Under the pieces are notes generated by a model, which made no database searches, had not been told where the DNA came from, and saw only the letters and a list, made by a program, of their open reading frames with translations. 64,000 nucleotides of DNA. It comes from DASUPK01 sp963744105. GTDB lineage: Bacteria > Actinomycetota > Thermoleophilia > Solirubrobacterales > 70-9. The stretch's first letter is position 1. The number at the start of each line of letters is the position of its first letter. Position numbers and translations under genes: made by a program. The stretch is from contig CAVUSJ010000005.1 in the NCBI GenBank assembly GCA_963744105.1, positions 62,001-126,000 on the forward strand. The letters run 5' to 3'. Shown here piece after piece: positions 32,719 to 41,960 of the stretch.

Positions 32719-33627
32719 ATGCGCGTCCTCATCACCGGAGCGTCAGGCCTGATCGGCTCGGCCCTCGCCGACGCCCTGTTGGCGCGGGGCGACGAGGTGG
32801 TCGGGCTGACCCGCGATCCCGATCGAGCCAGGCCGAAGAACCCGACCGTGCGCTGGCACGCCTGGCGGGCGACCACGGAGCGCCCCCCACCCGAGGCGCT
32901 CGAAGGGATCGACGCCGTGGTCAACCTGATCGGCGAGGAGATCAACCAGCGGCTCACCGACCAGGCCAAGGTCCGCATCCGGGAGAGCCGCCTGGTGAGC
33001 ACCCACAACCTGCTTCAGGGCATCGAGGCCGCCCCCGACATGCCGAGCGTCTTCATCGGGCAGTCGGCGATCGGCTACTACGGCGACCGGGGCGCGCAGA
33101 TCCTCGACGAGGAGTCAGAGCCCGGCGAGGGGTTCATGGCCGAGATCCCGGTCGACTGGGAGCGCGCCGAGCGCGAGGCCGAGCGCTTCGTTCCGCGCGT
33201 CGTCATCGTCCGAACCGGCCTGGTCCTGACCAAGCACGGGGGCCTGCTGAAGCAGCTCACGCTGCCCTTCAAGCTCGGGGTGGGCGGCCCGATCGCCGGC
33301 GGCGAGCAGTTCATGTCCTGGATCCACATGGACGATGAGATCGGCCTGCTGCTCTGGGCCCTCGACAACGACCAGGTGTCGGGCACGATCAACGCGACGG
33401 CTCCCAATCCCGTCACCAACCGCGAGTTCTCCAAGGCGCTCGGCCGCGCCGTGCACCGGCCCGCCTTCGTGCCGGTGCCCAAGTTCGCGATCAGCGCCCT
33501 TCGTGGCGGCGATCTCGCCGATGCCGTGGCCGGCGGCGCCAGAATCTTCCCCCGCCGCGCGCTCGATGGCGGCTACGAGTTCCGCCATCCGGACCTGGAC
33601 GGAGCGCTCCGCAGCGCCCTTCGCTGA
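32719..33627 (+). CDS. TIGR01777-family NAD(P)-dependent epimerase-like protein (YfcH type)
   Basis: A 302-residue extended SDR. It has an N-terminal Rossmann motif ITGASGLIGSALADAL and the family hallmarks VVNLIGEEI and SAIGYYGDRGAQILDEES; the latter replaces the usual YxxxK with SAIGYYG. The C-terminal domain (DUF1731-like) has FSKALGRAVHRPAF and PRRALDGGYEFRHPDLDGAL. It is related to the E. coli YfcH and plant SulA-like proteins; the substrate is unknown. No partner gene is coupled to it. Confidence 0.88.
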   Translation: MRVLITGASGLIGSALADALLARGDEVVGLTRDPDRARPKNPTVRWHAWRATTERPPPEALEGIDAVVNLIGEEINQRLTDQAKVRIRESRLVSTHNLLQGIEAAPDMPSVFIGQSAIGYYGDRGAQILDEESEPGEGFMAEIPVDWERAEREAERFVPRVVIVRTGLVLTKHGGLLKQLTLPFKLGVGGPIAGGEQFMSWIHMDDEIGLLLWALDNDQVSGTINATAPNPVTNREFSKALGRAVHRPAFVPVPKFAISALRGGDLADAVAGGARIFPRRALDGGYEFRHPDLDGALRSALR

Positions 33628-33702
33628 GACTCAGACCGTCTGCCGCGGCCTGCCCCCGTCGAAGCGGGTGGAAACCCGGCCGATAGGGCAAGATGGAGGG
33701 CG

Positions 33703-34632
33703 ATGAAGCTCGAAGGTGTCCACCACATCACCGCGATCACCGGCGACGCCCAGAAGAACGTCGACTTCTACGCCGGGGTCCTGGGCCTTCGCCTGGTGAA
33801 GAAGACCGTCAACCAGGACGACCCGACCGTGTACCACCTCTTCTTCGCCGACGAGAAGGGCGACGCGGGCTCCGACCTGACCTTCTTCGAGTATCCCGGC
33901 GCGCCGCCCGGCCGCGCCGGCGACGGAATGATCTGGGGCATCCGCTGGCGTCTCGGCACGGAGGAGGCGCTCGACTTCTGGGAGGAGCGGCTGAAGCAGC
34001 ACGGCACGGAGACCGAGCGGGCCGACGGTGTCCTGCGCTTCGCGGACCCCGAGGGACTGGGCCACGCGCTCAAGGTCGTCGAGACGACGGACGAGCCCCT
34101 GATCGCAGAGCACCCTGAGGTCCCCGCGGAGCTCGCCCTCCAGGGCTTCGACGGTGCGATCGCCTATTCGAGCAGGCCGGAGGAGAGCCGCCTCCTGCTC
34201 GAGGAGGCTCTCGGCTTCGAGGCCCTGACCGGCGAGGACGGTCAGACCGGCTGGGAGTGCCGCGGTGACACTCGCGGCGGCCTATGGGGCTACTCGGAGC
34301 CACCCGCCGAGCGCGGCCTGCAGGGCGCGGGCAGCGTCCACCACATCGCCTGGGCCTCCCAGATGGACGACCACGAGGCCTGGCGCGACCGGGTGATCGC
34401 GGCGGGCGGCCGGCCCACGCCCGTGATCGACCGCTTCTATTTCCGCTCGATCTATTTCCGCGAGCCGAGTGGCGTCCTCTTCGAGATCGCGACGCTCGGC
34501 CCGGGCTTCACCGTTGACGAGCCGCTCGAGTCCCTGGGCGAGAAGCTCTCTCTGCCGCCCGATTACGAGCACCTCAGGGAGCAGGTCGAGCCGGTCCTGC
34601 GCCCGATCAACAACCCGCGTGTCCACGCCTGA
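33703..34632 (+). CDS. Ring-cleaving dioxygenase, VOC superfamily (MhqO/PcpA-like)
   Basis: A 309-residue protein with two tandem VOC units. It has the N-terminal metal-ligand strand GVHHITAITGDAQKNVDFY, the second unit's GSVHHIAWASQMDDHEAWRD and the third ligand strand SGVLFEIATLGPGF. These residues (His, His, Glu) match Fe(II)-dependent hydroquinone dioxygenases such as MhqO and PcpA, which open quinol rings and detoxify quinones. The following esterase starts inside its last codons (14-base overlap), the arrangement seen in mhqO-mhqD pairs of Firmicutes. Confidence 0.88.
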   Translation: MKLEGVHHITAITGDAQKNVDFYAGVLGLRLVKKTVNQDDPTVYHLFFADEKGDAGSDLTFFEYPGAPPGRAGDGMIWGIRWRLGTEEALDFWEERLKQHGTETERADGVLRFADPEGLGHALKVVETTDEPLIAEHPEVPAELALQGFDGAIAYSSRPEESRLLLEEALGFEALTGEDGQTGWECRGDTRGGLWGYSEPPAERGLQGAGSVHHIAWASQMDDHEAWRDRVIAAGGRPTPVIDRFYFRSIYFREPSGVLFEIATLGPGFTVDEPLESLGEKLSLPPDYEHLREQVEPVLRPINNPRVHA

Positions 34633-35338
34633 GCAGCCGCCGGGCGATCGCCCGCGACAGGTCGTTCAGCTCACCCACCTACCTCGCGATCCCGCGGGCG
34701 AACCCGAGGGCGCGCTGATCCTGCTTCATGGCCGCGGCGTCGACGAGCGCGACCTCTACCCCCTGCTGGATGAGCTCGATCCGGACCGCAGGCTTTTCGG
34801 GATGACTCCCGGCGCCCCGCTCACCAACGTCCCGCCCGGCGGACGCCATTGGTACGTGATCCGGGAAGTCGGGCACCCGGACGAGGACACCTTCGTCGAC
34901 ACGCTGGCGCAGCTCTGCCGGTTCCTGGACGACGAGCTCCGCCATCGCGGGATTCCATGGGAGAAGACCGTGATCGGCGGATTCAGCCAGGGCGCCGCCG
35001 TCGCCTGCGCCACCGCGCTCGGTATGGGCCGCCCGAGGGCCGCCGGCCTCCTGATGATGAGCGGCTTCTATCCCATGGTTCGCGGCTGGAAGGTCGACCC
35101 GCGAGCGAAGCGCGGCATGCCGGCCTACGTCACCCACGGCTCCTACGACCCGATCATCCCGGTCGGCTTCGGCCGCAAGGCGCGGGACCTGCTCGAGGAA
35201 GGCGGCCTGATGGTCACCTACCGCGAGGCGCGGGTCCAGCACACGATCGACCATGCGCTGATCCCCGAGATCCGCGACTGGGTGAACTCGGTGATCACCG
35301 GCGAGCCGGTGATCGAGGGACCGCGCTCCGAGGTCTAG
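34619..35338 (+). CDS. Phospholipase/carboxylesterase (MhqD-like alpha/beta hydrolase)
   Basis: A 239-residue serine hydrolase. It has the oxyanion-hole HGRGVDERD, nucleophile elbow GGFSQGAAV (Ser near 120), Asp in SYDPIIPV and His in ARVQHTIDH. It belongs to the phospholipase/carboxylesterase (PF02230) family. GTG 34619 overlaps the dioxygenase end by 14 bases, so the two are co-translated and probably act on the same aromatic or quinone substrate, as in mhqO-mhqD. No MhqR-type regulator is adjacent. The stop converges on the substrate-binding lipoprotein gene. Confidence 0.88.
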   Translation: MSTPEQPPGDRPRQVVQLTHLPRDPAGEPEGALILLHGRGVDERDLYPLLDELDPDRRLFGMTPGAPLTNVPPGGRHWYVIREVGHPDEDTFVDTLAQLCRFLDDELRHRGIPWEKTVIGGFSQGAAVACATALGMGRPRAAGLLMMSGFYPMVRGWKVDPRAKRGMPAYVTHGSYDPIIPVGFGRKARDLLEEGGLMVTYREARVQHTIDHALIPEIRDWVNSVITGEPVIEGPRSEV

Positions 35339-36375
35339 TCGGGCGGGCAGGGGGCGCCGAGCGGGGTGCGCCTCGTGCCGCTGACCCGGTAGCGCTGGAT
35401 CATGCACTCGGTCGTGTCGCCTTCCGAGGTGATCGAGTAGCTGCCCAGCACGGTCCCGTCGCGGCGGGCGCCGAAGACGCCGTTGCGGACCTTGTCGCGG
35501 AACGAGGAGGCGTCGGTCCCCGCACCGCGGATCGCCTGGAGGACGAGCCCCATGGCCTCGAACCCGTACGCGGCGTACGGGTTGGGCGCCCGATGGAAGC
35601 GCCGATCGAACTGCGAGGTGAAGCCCTTTCCCGGTAGGCGGGTGGGATCGAGCTCGGCGCTCACCGAATAGGTCGCCGGGGGGCTTCCGTCGAGCGTCAG
35701 CCTCTGCAACGCGGGCTCGTAGGTGGCCTGAGCCCCGGGCCCGACCTGGATTCCATGTTCCGTGGCCGCCGCCTTGAACTCCGACGCGGCCAGGTCCTGA
35801 AACGCGGAGCCGTCGGAGCGCACCGCCGCATTGGTAACGCCGAGCTCCGAGGCCCAGTTCGCGGCGGCGTTCACGACCACGTCGTCAGCCGGCACGGTCC
35901 GGGCGAAGTTGGGCGAGCCCGACGGCCGGTAGCGGTCGGGCGAGTTCGGATAGCCGGCGGCCGGCTGGGTCAGGTCCACTCCCCCGGCTCCCGGCGATAC
36001 CTGCACCAGGCCCGCATCGTTGGTGATCGGCATCGAGGCTCGCGTCGGCTCCGAGTCGAGCTCGCCGACGTAGGCGGCGGCGGATGAGTCCTGGACCGCA
36101 CGCCGGGCGTTCGCGCCGACGGCGACCGGGTCCCAGACCCTTCCCTTGGCGTCGTCGAGGTAGGTGGCGCGGACCTGGATCGAGCCCGCCTTCCCCTGCG
36201 CCTGCTCGAGCGCCAGCCGCGCGCCGTCCGCGGCGTCGCGTCCGTCGGCGCCGCGAGGACCGGTCAGCGGCAGGCTGACGTACACCGTCACGGGCGCCTC
36301 GATCTTCGCGCTGCCGGCGATGCCGCAGCCCGCCAGGGCCAGAGCGAGCAGCGCCGCGAGCGCCAGGCGGGGCAT
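35335..36375 (-). CDS. ABC-type branched-chain amino acid-like substrate-binding lipoprotein
   Basis: A 346-residue periplasmic-binding-protein type I fold. A lipoprotein signal with lipobox LALAGC (Cys at 17) is followed by VYVSLPLTGPRGADGRDAADGARLAL, the usual start of Leu/Ile/Val-binding-like proteins (COG0683). A C-terminal YGFEAMGLVLQAIRGAG helix follows. No permease or ATPase genes are near, so it may serve a distant transporter or act as a sensor. The last residues carry an isolated Cys pair (TECMIQ, APCPPD). It follows pfkA by nine bases and could share its transcript. Confidence 0.82.
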   Translation of the reverse strand: MPRLALAALLALALAGCGIAGSAKIEAPVTVYVSLPLTGPRGADGRDAADGARLALEQAQGKAGSIQVRATYLDDAKGRVWDPVAVGANARRAVQDSSAAAYVGELDSEPTRASMPITNDAGLVQVSPGAGGVDLTQPAAGYPNSPDRYRPSGSPNFARTVPADDVVVNAAANWASELGVTNAAVRSDGSAFQDLAASEFKAAATEHGIQVGPGAQATYEPALQRLTLDGSPPATYSVSAELDPTRLPGKGFTSQFDRRFHRAPNPYAAYGFEAMGLVLQAIRGAGTDASSFRDKVRNGVFGARRDGTVLGSYSITSEGDTTECMIQRYRVSGTRRTPLGAPCPPD

Positions 36376-36384
36376 CAGGTCATC

Positions 36385-37410
36385 TCAGCCGAAGAAGACC
36401 TCGGCCTCGCGATAGAGCGACTCGGGAACCGTCTTCAGCTCCGCGGTCGCCTCCGAGAGGTCGACCAACTCGATGTTCGTGCTGCGCAGCGCGGTCATCT
36501 TGCCCCAGTCCCCCTCGTTGACCGCGTCGATCGCATGAAGGCCGAAGCGGGTCGCGAGCACCCGGTCGAAGGCGGTCGGGGTTCCCCCTCTCTGGACGTG
36601 CCCGAGCACTGTCGCGCGCGCCTCGTGGCCGGTGCGCTGCTCGAACTCGCCCTCGAGCCAGTGCGCGATGCCACCCAGCCGCACATGGCCGAAGGCGTCC
36701 AGGGGCGCCCCCGCGGTCGAAGGCATTCCGCCCTTGGGCACCGCACCCTCGGAGACGACGACGATCGGCGAGTACTGGGCCTCGAACCGCTGCACGATGT
36801 AATCGCAGACCTGGTCGATGTCGAACTCGACCTCGGGGATCAAGATCACGTTCGCACCCCCCGCCAACCCGGCATGAAGGGCGATCCAGCCGGCGTGCCG
36901 GCCCATCACCTCGCAGATCAGGGTGCGCTTGTGGCTCTCGGCGGTCGTGTGAAGGCGGTCGATGGCCGACATCGCGATGTTGACGGCCGTGTCGAAGCCG
37001 AAGGTGTAGTCGGTGGCGGAGAGGTCGTTGTCGATCGTCTTCGGCACGCCGACGACATGGACCCCCTCCTCGTTCAGCTTCGCGGCGGCCCCCAGCGTGT
37101 CCTCACCTCCGATCGCGATCAGGCCGCCGATTTCCTGGTCGGCGAGGTAGCTCGCGATCCGCTTGGGCCCCGCGTCCTCCTTGAAGGGGTTCGTCCGGGA
37201 GGAGCCGAGGATCGTGCCGCCACGCGGGAGGATGCCGCGCACGTCCACGATCCCCAGGGGCCGGCTGTCGCCCTCGAGCGGCCCGCGCCATCCATCGCGG
37301 AAGCCGACGAACTCGTGCCCGTAGTCGCGCACCCCCTTGCGCACGATCGCGCGGATCACCGCGTTCAGCCCGGGGCAGTCGCCTCCTCCGGTGAGTACGC
37401 CGATCCGCAC
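36385..37410 (-). CDS. pfkA: 6-phosphofructokinase, likely pyrophosphate-dependent
   Basis: A 341-residue PFK family protein that makes fructose-1,6-bisphosphate. It has MRIGVLTGGGDCPGLNAVIR at the start, catalytic PKTIDNDL and the effector/substrate loop EVMGRHAGWIA. Where ATP enzymes have Gly104 and Gly124 (E. coli numbering), this one has Asp (GGEDT) and Lys (PKTID). That pair is diagnostic for pyrophosphate-dependent enzymes such as the Amycolatopsis enzyme, so PPi is the predicted phosphoryl donor and the step would be reversible. It lies 30 bases after the TrmO-like gene. Confidence 0.93.
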   Translation of the reverse strand: MRIGVLTGGGDCPGLNAVIRAIVRKGVRDYGHEFVGFRDGWRGPLEGDSRPLGIVDVRGILPRGGTILGSSRTNPFKEDAGPKRIASYLADQEIGGLIAIGGEDTLGAAAKLNEEGVHVVGVPKTIDNDLSATDYTFGFDTAVNIAMSAIDRLHTTAESHKRTLICEVMGRHAGWIALHAGLAGGANVILIPEVEFDIDQVCDYIVQRFEAQYSPIVVVSEGAVPKGGMPSTAGAPLDAFGHVRLGGIAHWLEGEFEQRTGHEARATVLGHVQRGGTPTAFDRVLATRFGLHAIDAVNEGDWGKMTALRSTNIELVDLSEATAELKTVPESLYREAEVFFG

Positions 37411-37440
37411 GCGGTCAATCTACCTGTGCAGCACCGCCGG

Positions 37441-37851
37441 TCAGCGCTCGGAGGCGTCGGCGCTCAATACGGGCTTCACGTCCACGACCGGCGTGCCGTC
37501 GAGAGCCTCGAGGTTCCGCACCTTGATGCGCCGCCCCTCCACCTCGGCGACCTCGACGCGATGGAGCCCGATCGGGTTCGGGCGGTGCGGCGAGCGCGTC
37601 GTGAAGACGCCCTCCGGCGGCCGCGAGGTGTCGCCGCGAGGATGGACCACGAGCACGTCCCGGTCCGCCCGGTCGAGCCAGGTCAGGATCAGGAGCTCGT
37701 CGCCGACCCGGACGCTCTGCAGCGCATCGAGTACGTCGGGCTCGAAGTTGATCCAGGCGTCGGGCGCACCCTCGTCTCCCTGCTTCGGAGCGGCTTCAGG
37801 GTCCGTCAGCGGCGAGGTGACGCGGCCGATCTCACGGAGGTCGAAGGCCAG
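37441..37851 (-). CDS. trmO: TrmO/TsaA-like tRNA (N6-threonylcarbamoyl-A37) methyltransferase
   Basis: An approximately 136-residue beta-barrel protein (UPF0066, YaeB). The signature is RSPHRPNPIGLHRVEV, preceded by WLDRADRDVLVVHPRGD. It methylates t6A37 in tRNA using SAM. The natural N-terminus (AFDLREIGRVTSPL) has no ATG, GTG or TTG in place; CTG 37851 is the closest, three bases after the preceding small gene's TAA. The only in-frame ATG (37986) would add 45 residues that are antisense or frame-shifted over the small membrane gene, so I regard it as unlikely. Confidence 0.8.
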   Translation of the reverse strand: MAFDLREIGRVTSPLTDPEAAPKQGDEGAPDAWINFEPDVLDALQSVRVGDELLILTWLDRADRDVLVVHPRGDTSRPPEGVFTTRSPHRPNPIGLHRVEVAEVEGRRIKVRNLEALDGTPVVDVKPVLSADASER

Positions 37852-37853
37852 CG

Positions 37854-38018
37854 TTACGGGCGGGTGAGCCAGTCGATCAGCGGCTGGGCGTAGCGCAGGA
37901 AGGCGCCGGTGAAGACGCCGCCCAGGAAGAGGATCGCGTCCACCGGCCCGGGTATGCCGAGCGCGTAGGCGATCACCATCACGCACGCGCCGAGGACTGT
38001 GAAGAGGATCACTTGCAC
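37854..38018 (-). CDS. Small membrane protein after trpA (54 aa)
   Basis: From GTG 38018 to TAA 37854 the frame encodes VQVILFTVLGACVMVIAYAL (counted with the initiator), then GIPGPVDAILFLGGVFTGAF and LRYAQPLIDWLTRP. It has two hydrophobic segments separated by a Gly/Pro turn and a short polar tail. It starts ten bases after the trpA stop and ends three bases before the TrmO frame, i.e. exactly fills the gap in an otherwise tight operon. No function is known; it could be regulatory or structural in the membrane. Confidence 0.6.
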   Translation of the reverse strand: MQVILFTVLGACVMVIAYALGIPGPVDAILFLGGVFTGAFLRYAQPLIDWLTRP

Positions 38019-38028
38019 GGCCGGAAGC

Positions 38029-38827
38029 CTATCTGGCGAGGGCGGCGCGAGTTTCGCCCAGGAACCGGGTCACGCCCTCGACCGCCGCATCGAGGCGCGG
38101 AGCGTCGGCGACCTCGCGGACGAGCCTCGTGCCGATGATGACCCCGTCGGCGACCTCACCGACGGTCGCGGCCTGCTCGGGCGTGGAGATGCCGAACCCG
38201 ACCGCCACCGGGACGCGCGCCTCGTCCTTGGCGGCCGAGATCAGGTCCGTCAGCTCCGCCGGGAGCTCGGTGCGCTCTCCGGTCACCCCCACGGTGGAGA
38301 CGAGGTAGACGAAGCCACGGGCGCCCGCGCAGATCTGCACGCGCCGCTCGGGCGGAGTGGTGGGCGCCATCAGGGGGATGAGGTCGAGGCCGCGGGAGGC
38401 GAGAGAACCGCCGATCGGACCCTGCTCCTCCAGCGGCAGATCCGGGACGATCACCCCGGCCGCCCCGGCCTCCGCGGCGAGCGCGCCGAAGTCCTCGACA
38501 CCCCTTGCCAGGATCATGTTGGAGTACGCCATGAGGGCCACCGGGAGGCGGTCGGCGACCGCGGCGCAGGTCTCGAGCACGCTCTCGAGGGTCGCCCCGG
38601 CCGCCAGCGCGGCGGTGTCGGCGGCGTGAATCGTCGGCCCGTCGGCGAGCGGGTCGGAGAACGGGACTCCGAGCTCGATCAGGTCGGCGCCCGCATCGGC
38701 ATAGGCCGAGGCCACGGCGGTGGCGGTCTCCTGGTCCGGGAAGCCGCCCATCAGGTACGGCATCAGAGCCGCGCGCCCCTCGGCCCGCGCGGCGTCGAAG
38801 GCCGCCTGGATCGAGGTCGCGGTCGTC

Positions 38828-38835
<8 letters not shown>
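38029..38835 (-). CDS. trpA: Tryptophan synthase alpha subunit
   Basis: Cleaves indole-3-glycerol phosphate to indole and glyceraldehyde-3-phosphate. The 268-residue TIM barrel has the catalytic Glu and Asp in DLIELGVPFSDPLADGPTI and the phosphate-binding GFGISTPEQ and GVIIGTRLV loops. ATG 38835 is inside the end of trpB (eight-base overlap); an in-frame extension to 38949 lies within trpB and was rejected. It ends the trpF-trpB-trpA block. Confidence 0.96.
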
Positions 38836-39999
<1,164 letters not shown>

Positions 40000-40003
<4 letters not shown>

Positions 40004-40644
40004 GTCGCCGTCACCCCGGAGGCCTGCTCGACGCCCGCAGCCGTCAGGAAGGTCTCGACCTTCGCGTGGTCCTTGCGGCCCGGCTCCGCCTCGACGCCGC
40101 TGACCACGTCTACGGCATACGGCTTGACGAGCCCGATCGCGCCGGCCACGTTCTCGGCCGTGAGGCCGCCGGCCAGGATCATCGGCACCTTCGAGCGGCG
40201 CTTCGTCACCAGGTCCCAGTCGAAGCTCTTGCCGGTGCCCCCGTGGATCCCGTGCCAGTAGGCGTCGAAGAGGTGGAAGTCGGTGCGGAACGCCTCGGCC
40301 GCCTGGACGTCGGCAGCGCTGTTGATGCGCATCGCCTTGATCACCTTGGCTCCGGTGCGCCGCTGCGCCTCGACGCAGAATGAGGGCCCCTCCTCGCCGT
40401 GGAACTGCAGCAGCGTCAGGTTCTCGCGCTCGGCCGCGTCGATCACCTCATCGAGTGTGGAGTTGACGAACACCCCGGCGATCTCGCAGCGCCGTTTGAG
40501 CGCCGCGCCGATCTCCTCGGCAACGTCCGGGCGCACGTAGCGAGGACTGTCGGGGTGATGGATCAACCCGATCGCCCAGGCGCCATGGCTCGCCGCGTGC
40601 TCGGCGTCGTCCAGGCTCGTCATTCCGCAGACCTTGACCTTCAT
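40000..40644 (-). CDS. trpF: Phosphoribosylanthranilate isomerase
   Basis: Third step of tryptophan synthesis, a ketose isomerisation of PRA to CdRP. The 214-residue TIM barrel has the catalytic Cys in VKVCGMTSLDDA and the general acid Asp in FDAYWHGIHGGTGKSFDW, with phosphate loops AGGLTAENV and SGVEAEPGRKD. ATG 40644 fits the MKVKVCG start. A dedicated trpF is present, so PriA-type bifunctionality, common in other actinobacteria, is not needed. First gene of the trpFBA block; divergent from the CFA synthase gene. Confidence 0.95.
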
Positions 40645-40715
40645 CGTGCGACAAGGGTAGGCGGATTCGTCTTTCTTCCTTGCGAGCAGGCATTCCGGGA
40701 GTAGGCTGCGGGTCG

Positions 40716-41960
40716 ATGACCGCGATCGAGTCGGCATCGAGACGACTGGCCCTCGGAGCCTTCTCCCGAGTGCGCGGCGGTCGCCTGGAGCTCATCGAAC
40801 CCGACGGTCGGCGGTTCAGCTTCGGTGACGCGGCGGCCGACCTGGCGGCCACGATCAAGGTCAACTCCGCCCGCTTCTACCGTTCCCTGTTGAGCGGAAG
40901 CGTGGGCCTCGGTGAGGCCTACCGCGACAAGCTCTGGGACTGCGACGACCTCGTCGCAGTCCTGCGGATCGCCTGCCGCAACCTCGGCTCGCTCGACGCC
41001 TGGCGCCGCCGCCTCCACCCGCTGTTGGTGCCGCTGGAGAAGACGATCTGGCGCGTGCCGCGGAACAGCAAGCGCGCCTCCCGGCGCCACATCGCCGCCC
41101 ACTATGACCTCGGCAACGACCTCTTTGGGCTCTACCTCGACGAGTCGATGATGTACTCGTCGGCCATCTTCCCGAACCCGGAGGCGACCCTCGCGGAGGC
41201 GCAGCAGAACCGCCTGGAGAGGATCTGCCAGGCGCTCGAGCTCGGCCCCGACGACCACCTCCTCGAGATCGGCACCGGCTGGGGCGGGATGGCCACCTAC
41301 GCAGCCGCCAATTACGGCTGCCGGGTGACCAGCACGACGATCTCGACGGAGCAGCGGGAGGGCGCCCTGCGCAGGATTCGCGACGCGGGCGTCGAGGACC
41401 GGGTGACCGTCCTGCTCGAGGACTACCGCGACCTGCGCGGCACCTACGACAAGCTCGTCTCGCTGGAGATGATCGAGGCGGTCGGCTGGCAGTACTTCGA
41501 CGAGTACTTCCGGCGATGCTCAGAGCTGCTCGAGCCCGACGGCCTCTTCTTCCTGCAGGCGATCCTGGTCGACGACCGCCTCTACGAGACCGAGAAGGCG
41601 GCCAAGAGCTTCGCCAACACGCTGATCTTCCCCGGCGGCTGCCTGCCCTCCCAGGAGGTGATCCAGCGCACCGTCGCTCGCGAGACCGACATGAGCACGA
41701 TCTGGCTCGAGGAGATCGGCGCCCACTACGCGCGGACGCTCGAGCTCTGGCGCGACCGCTTCGTCGCCAACTCCGACCTCGCCGGCGAGCTCGGCTACGA
41801 CGAGCCGTTCCGGCGCCTCTGGACGCTGTGGCTGGCGATGAGCGAGGCCGGCTTCCGCGAACGGCGCCTGCGGGACGTGCAAATGGTCTTCGCGAAGCCA
41901 CAGCACTCGACTAGGGTCACGGAGGACCAATGGCAGAGGGCGACGGCAAGACAGTTCTAG
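40716..41960 (+). CDS. Cyclopropane-fatty-acyl-phospholipid synthase family methyltransferase
   Basis: A 414-residue SAM-dependent enzyme of the CFA synthase/mycolic-acid cyclopropane family (COG2230). It has ISAAHYDLGNDLF-like HYDLGNDLFGLYLDESMMYS, the SAM motif EIGTGWGGMATYAA, and the post-motif TISTEQREGA and SLEMIEAVGWQYF. It modifies unsaturated acyl chains of membrane lipids by methylene transfer. The N-terminal 110 residues match the CFA N-domain. The start is ATG 40716. The end overlaps the following SDR gene by 31 bases, so both form an operon. Confidence 0.9.
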   Translation: MTAIESASRRLALGAFSRVRGGRLELIEPDGRRFSFGDAAADLAATIKVNSARFYRSLLSGSVGLGEAYRDKLWDCDDLVAVLRIACRNLGSLDAWRRRLHPLLVPLEKTIWRVPRNSKRASRRHIAAHYDLGNDLFGLYLDESMMYSSAIFPNPEATLAEAQQNRLERICQALELGPDDHLLEIGTGWGGMATYAAANYGCRVTSTTISTEQREGALRRIRDAGVEDRVTVLLEDYRDLRGTYDKLVSLEMIEAVGWQYFDEYFRRCSELLEPDGLFFLQAILVDDRLYETEKAAKSFANTLIFPGGCLPSQEVIQRTVARETDMSTIWLEEIGAHYARTLELWRDRFVANSDLAGELGYDEPFRRLWTLWLAMSEAGFRERRLRDVQMVFAKPQHSTRVTEDQWQRATARQF

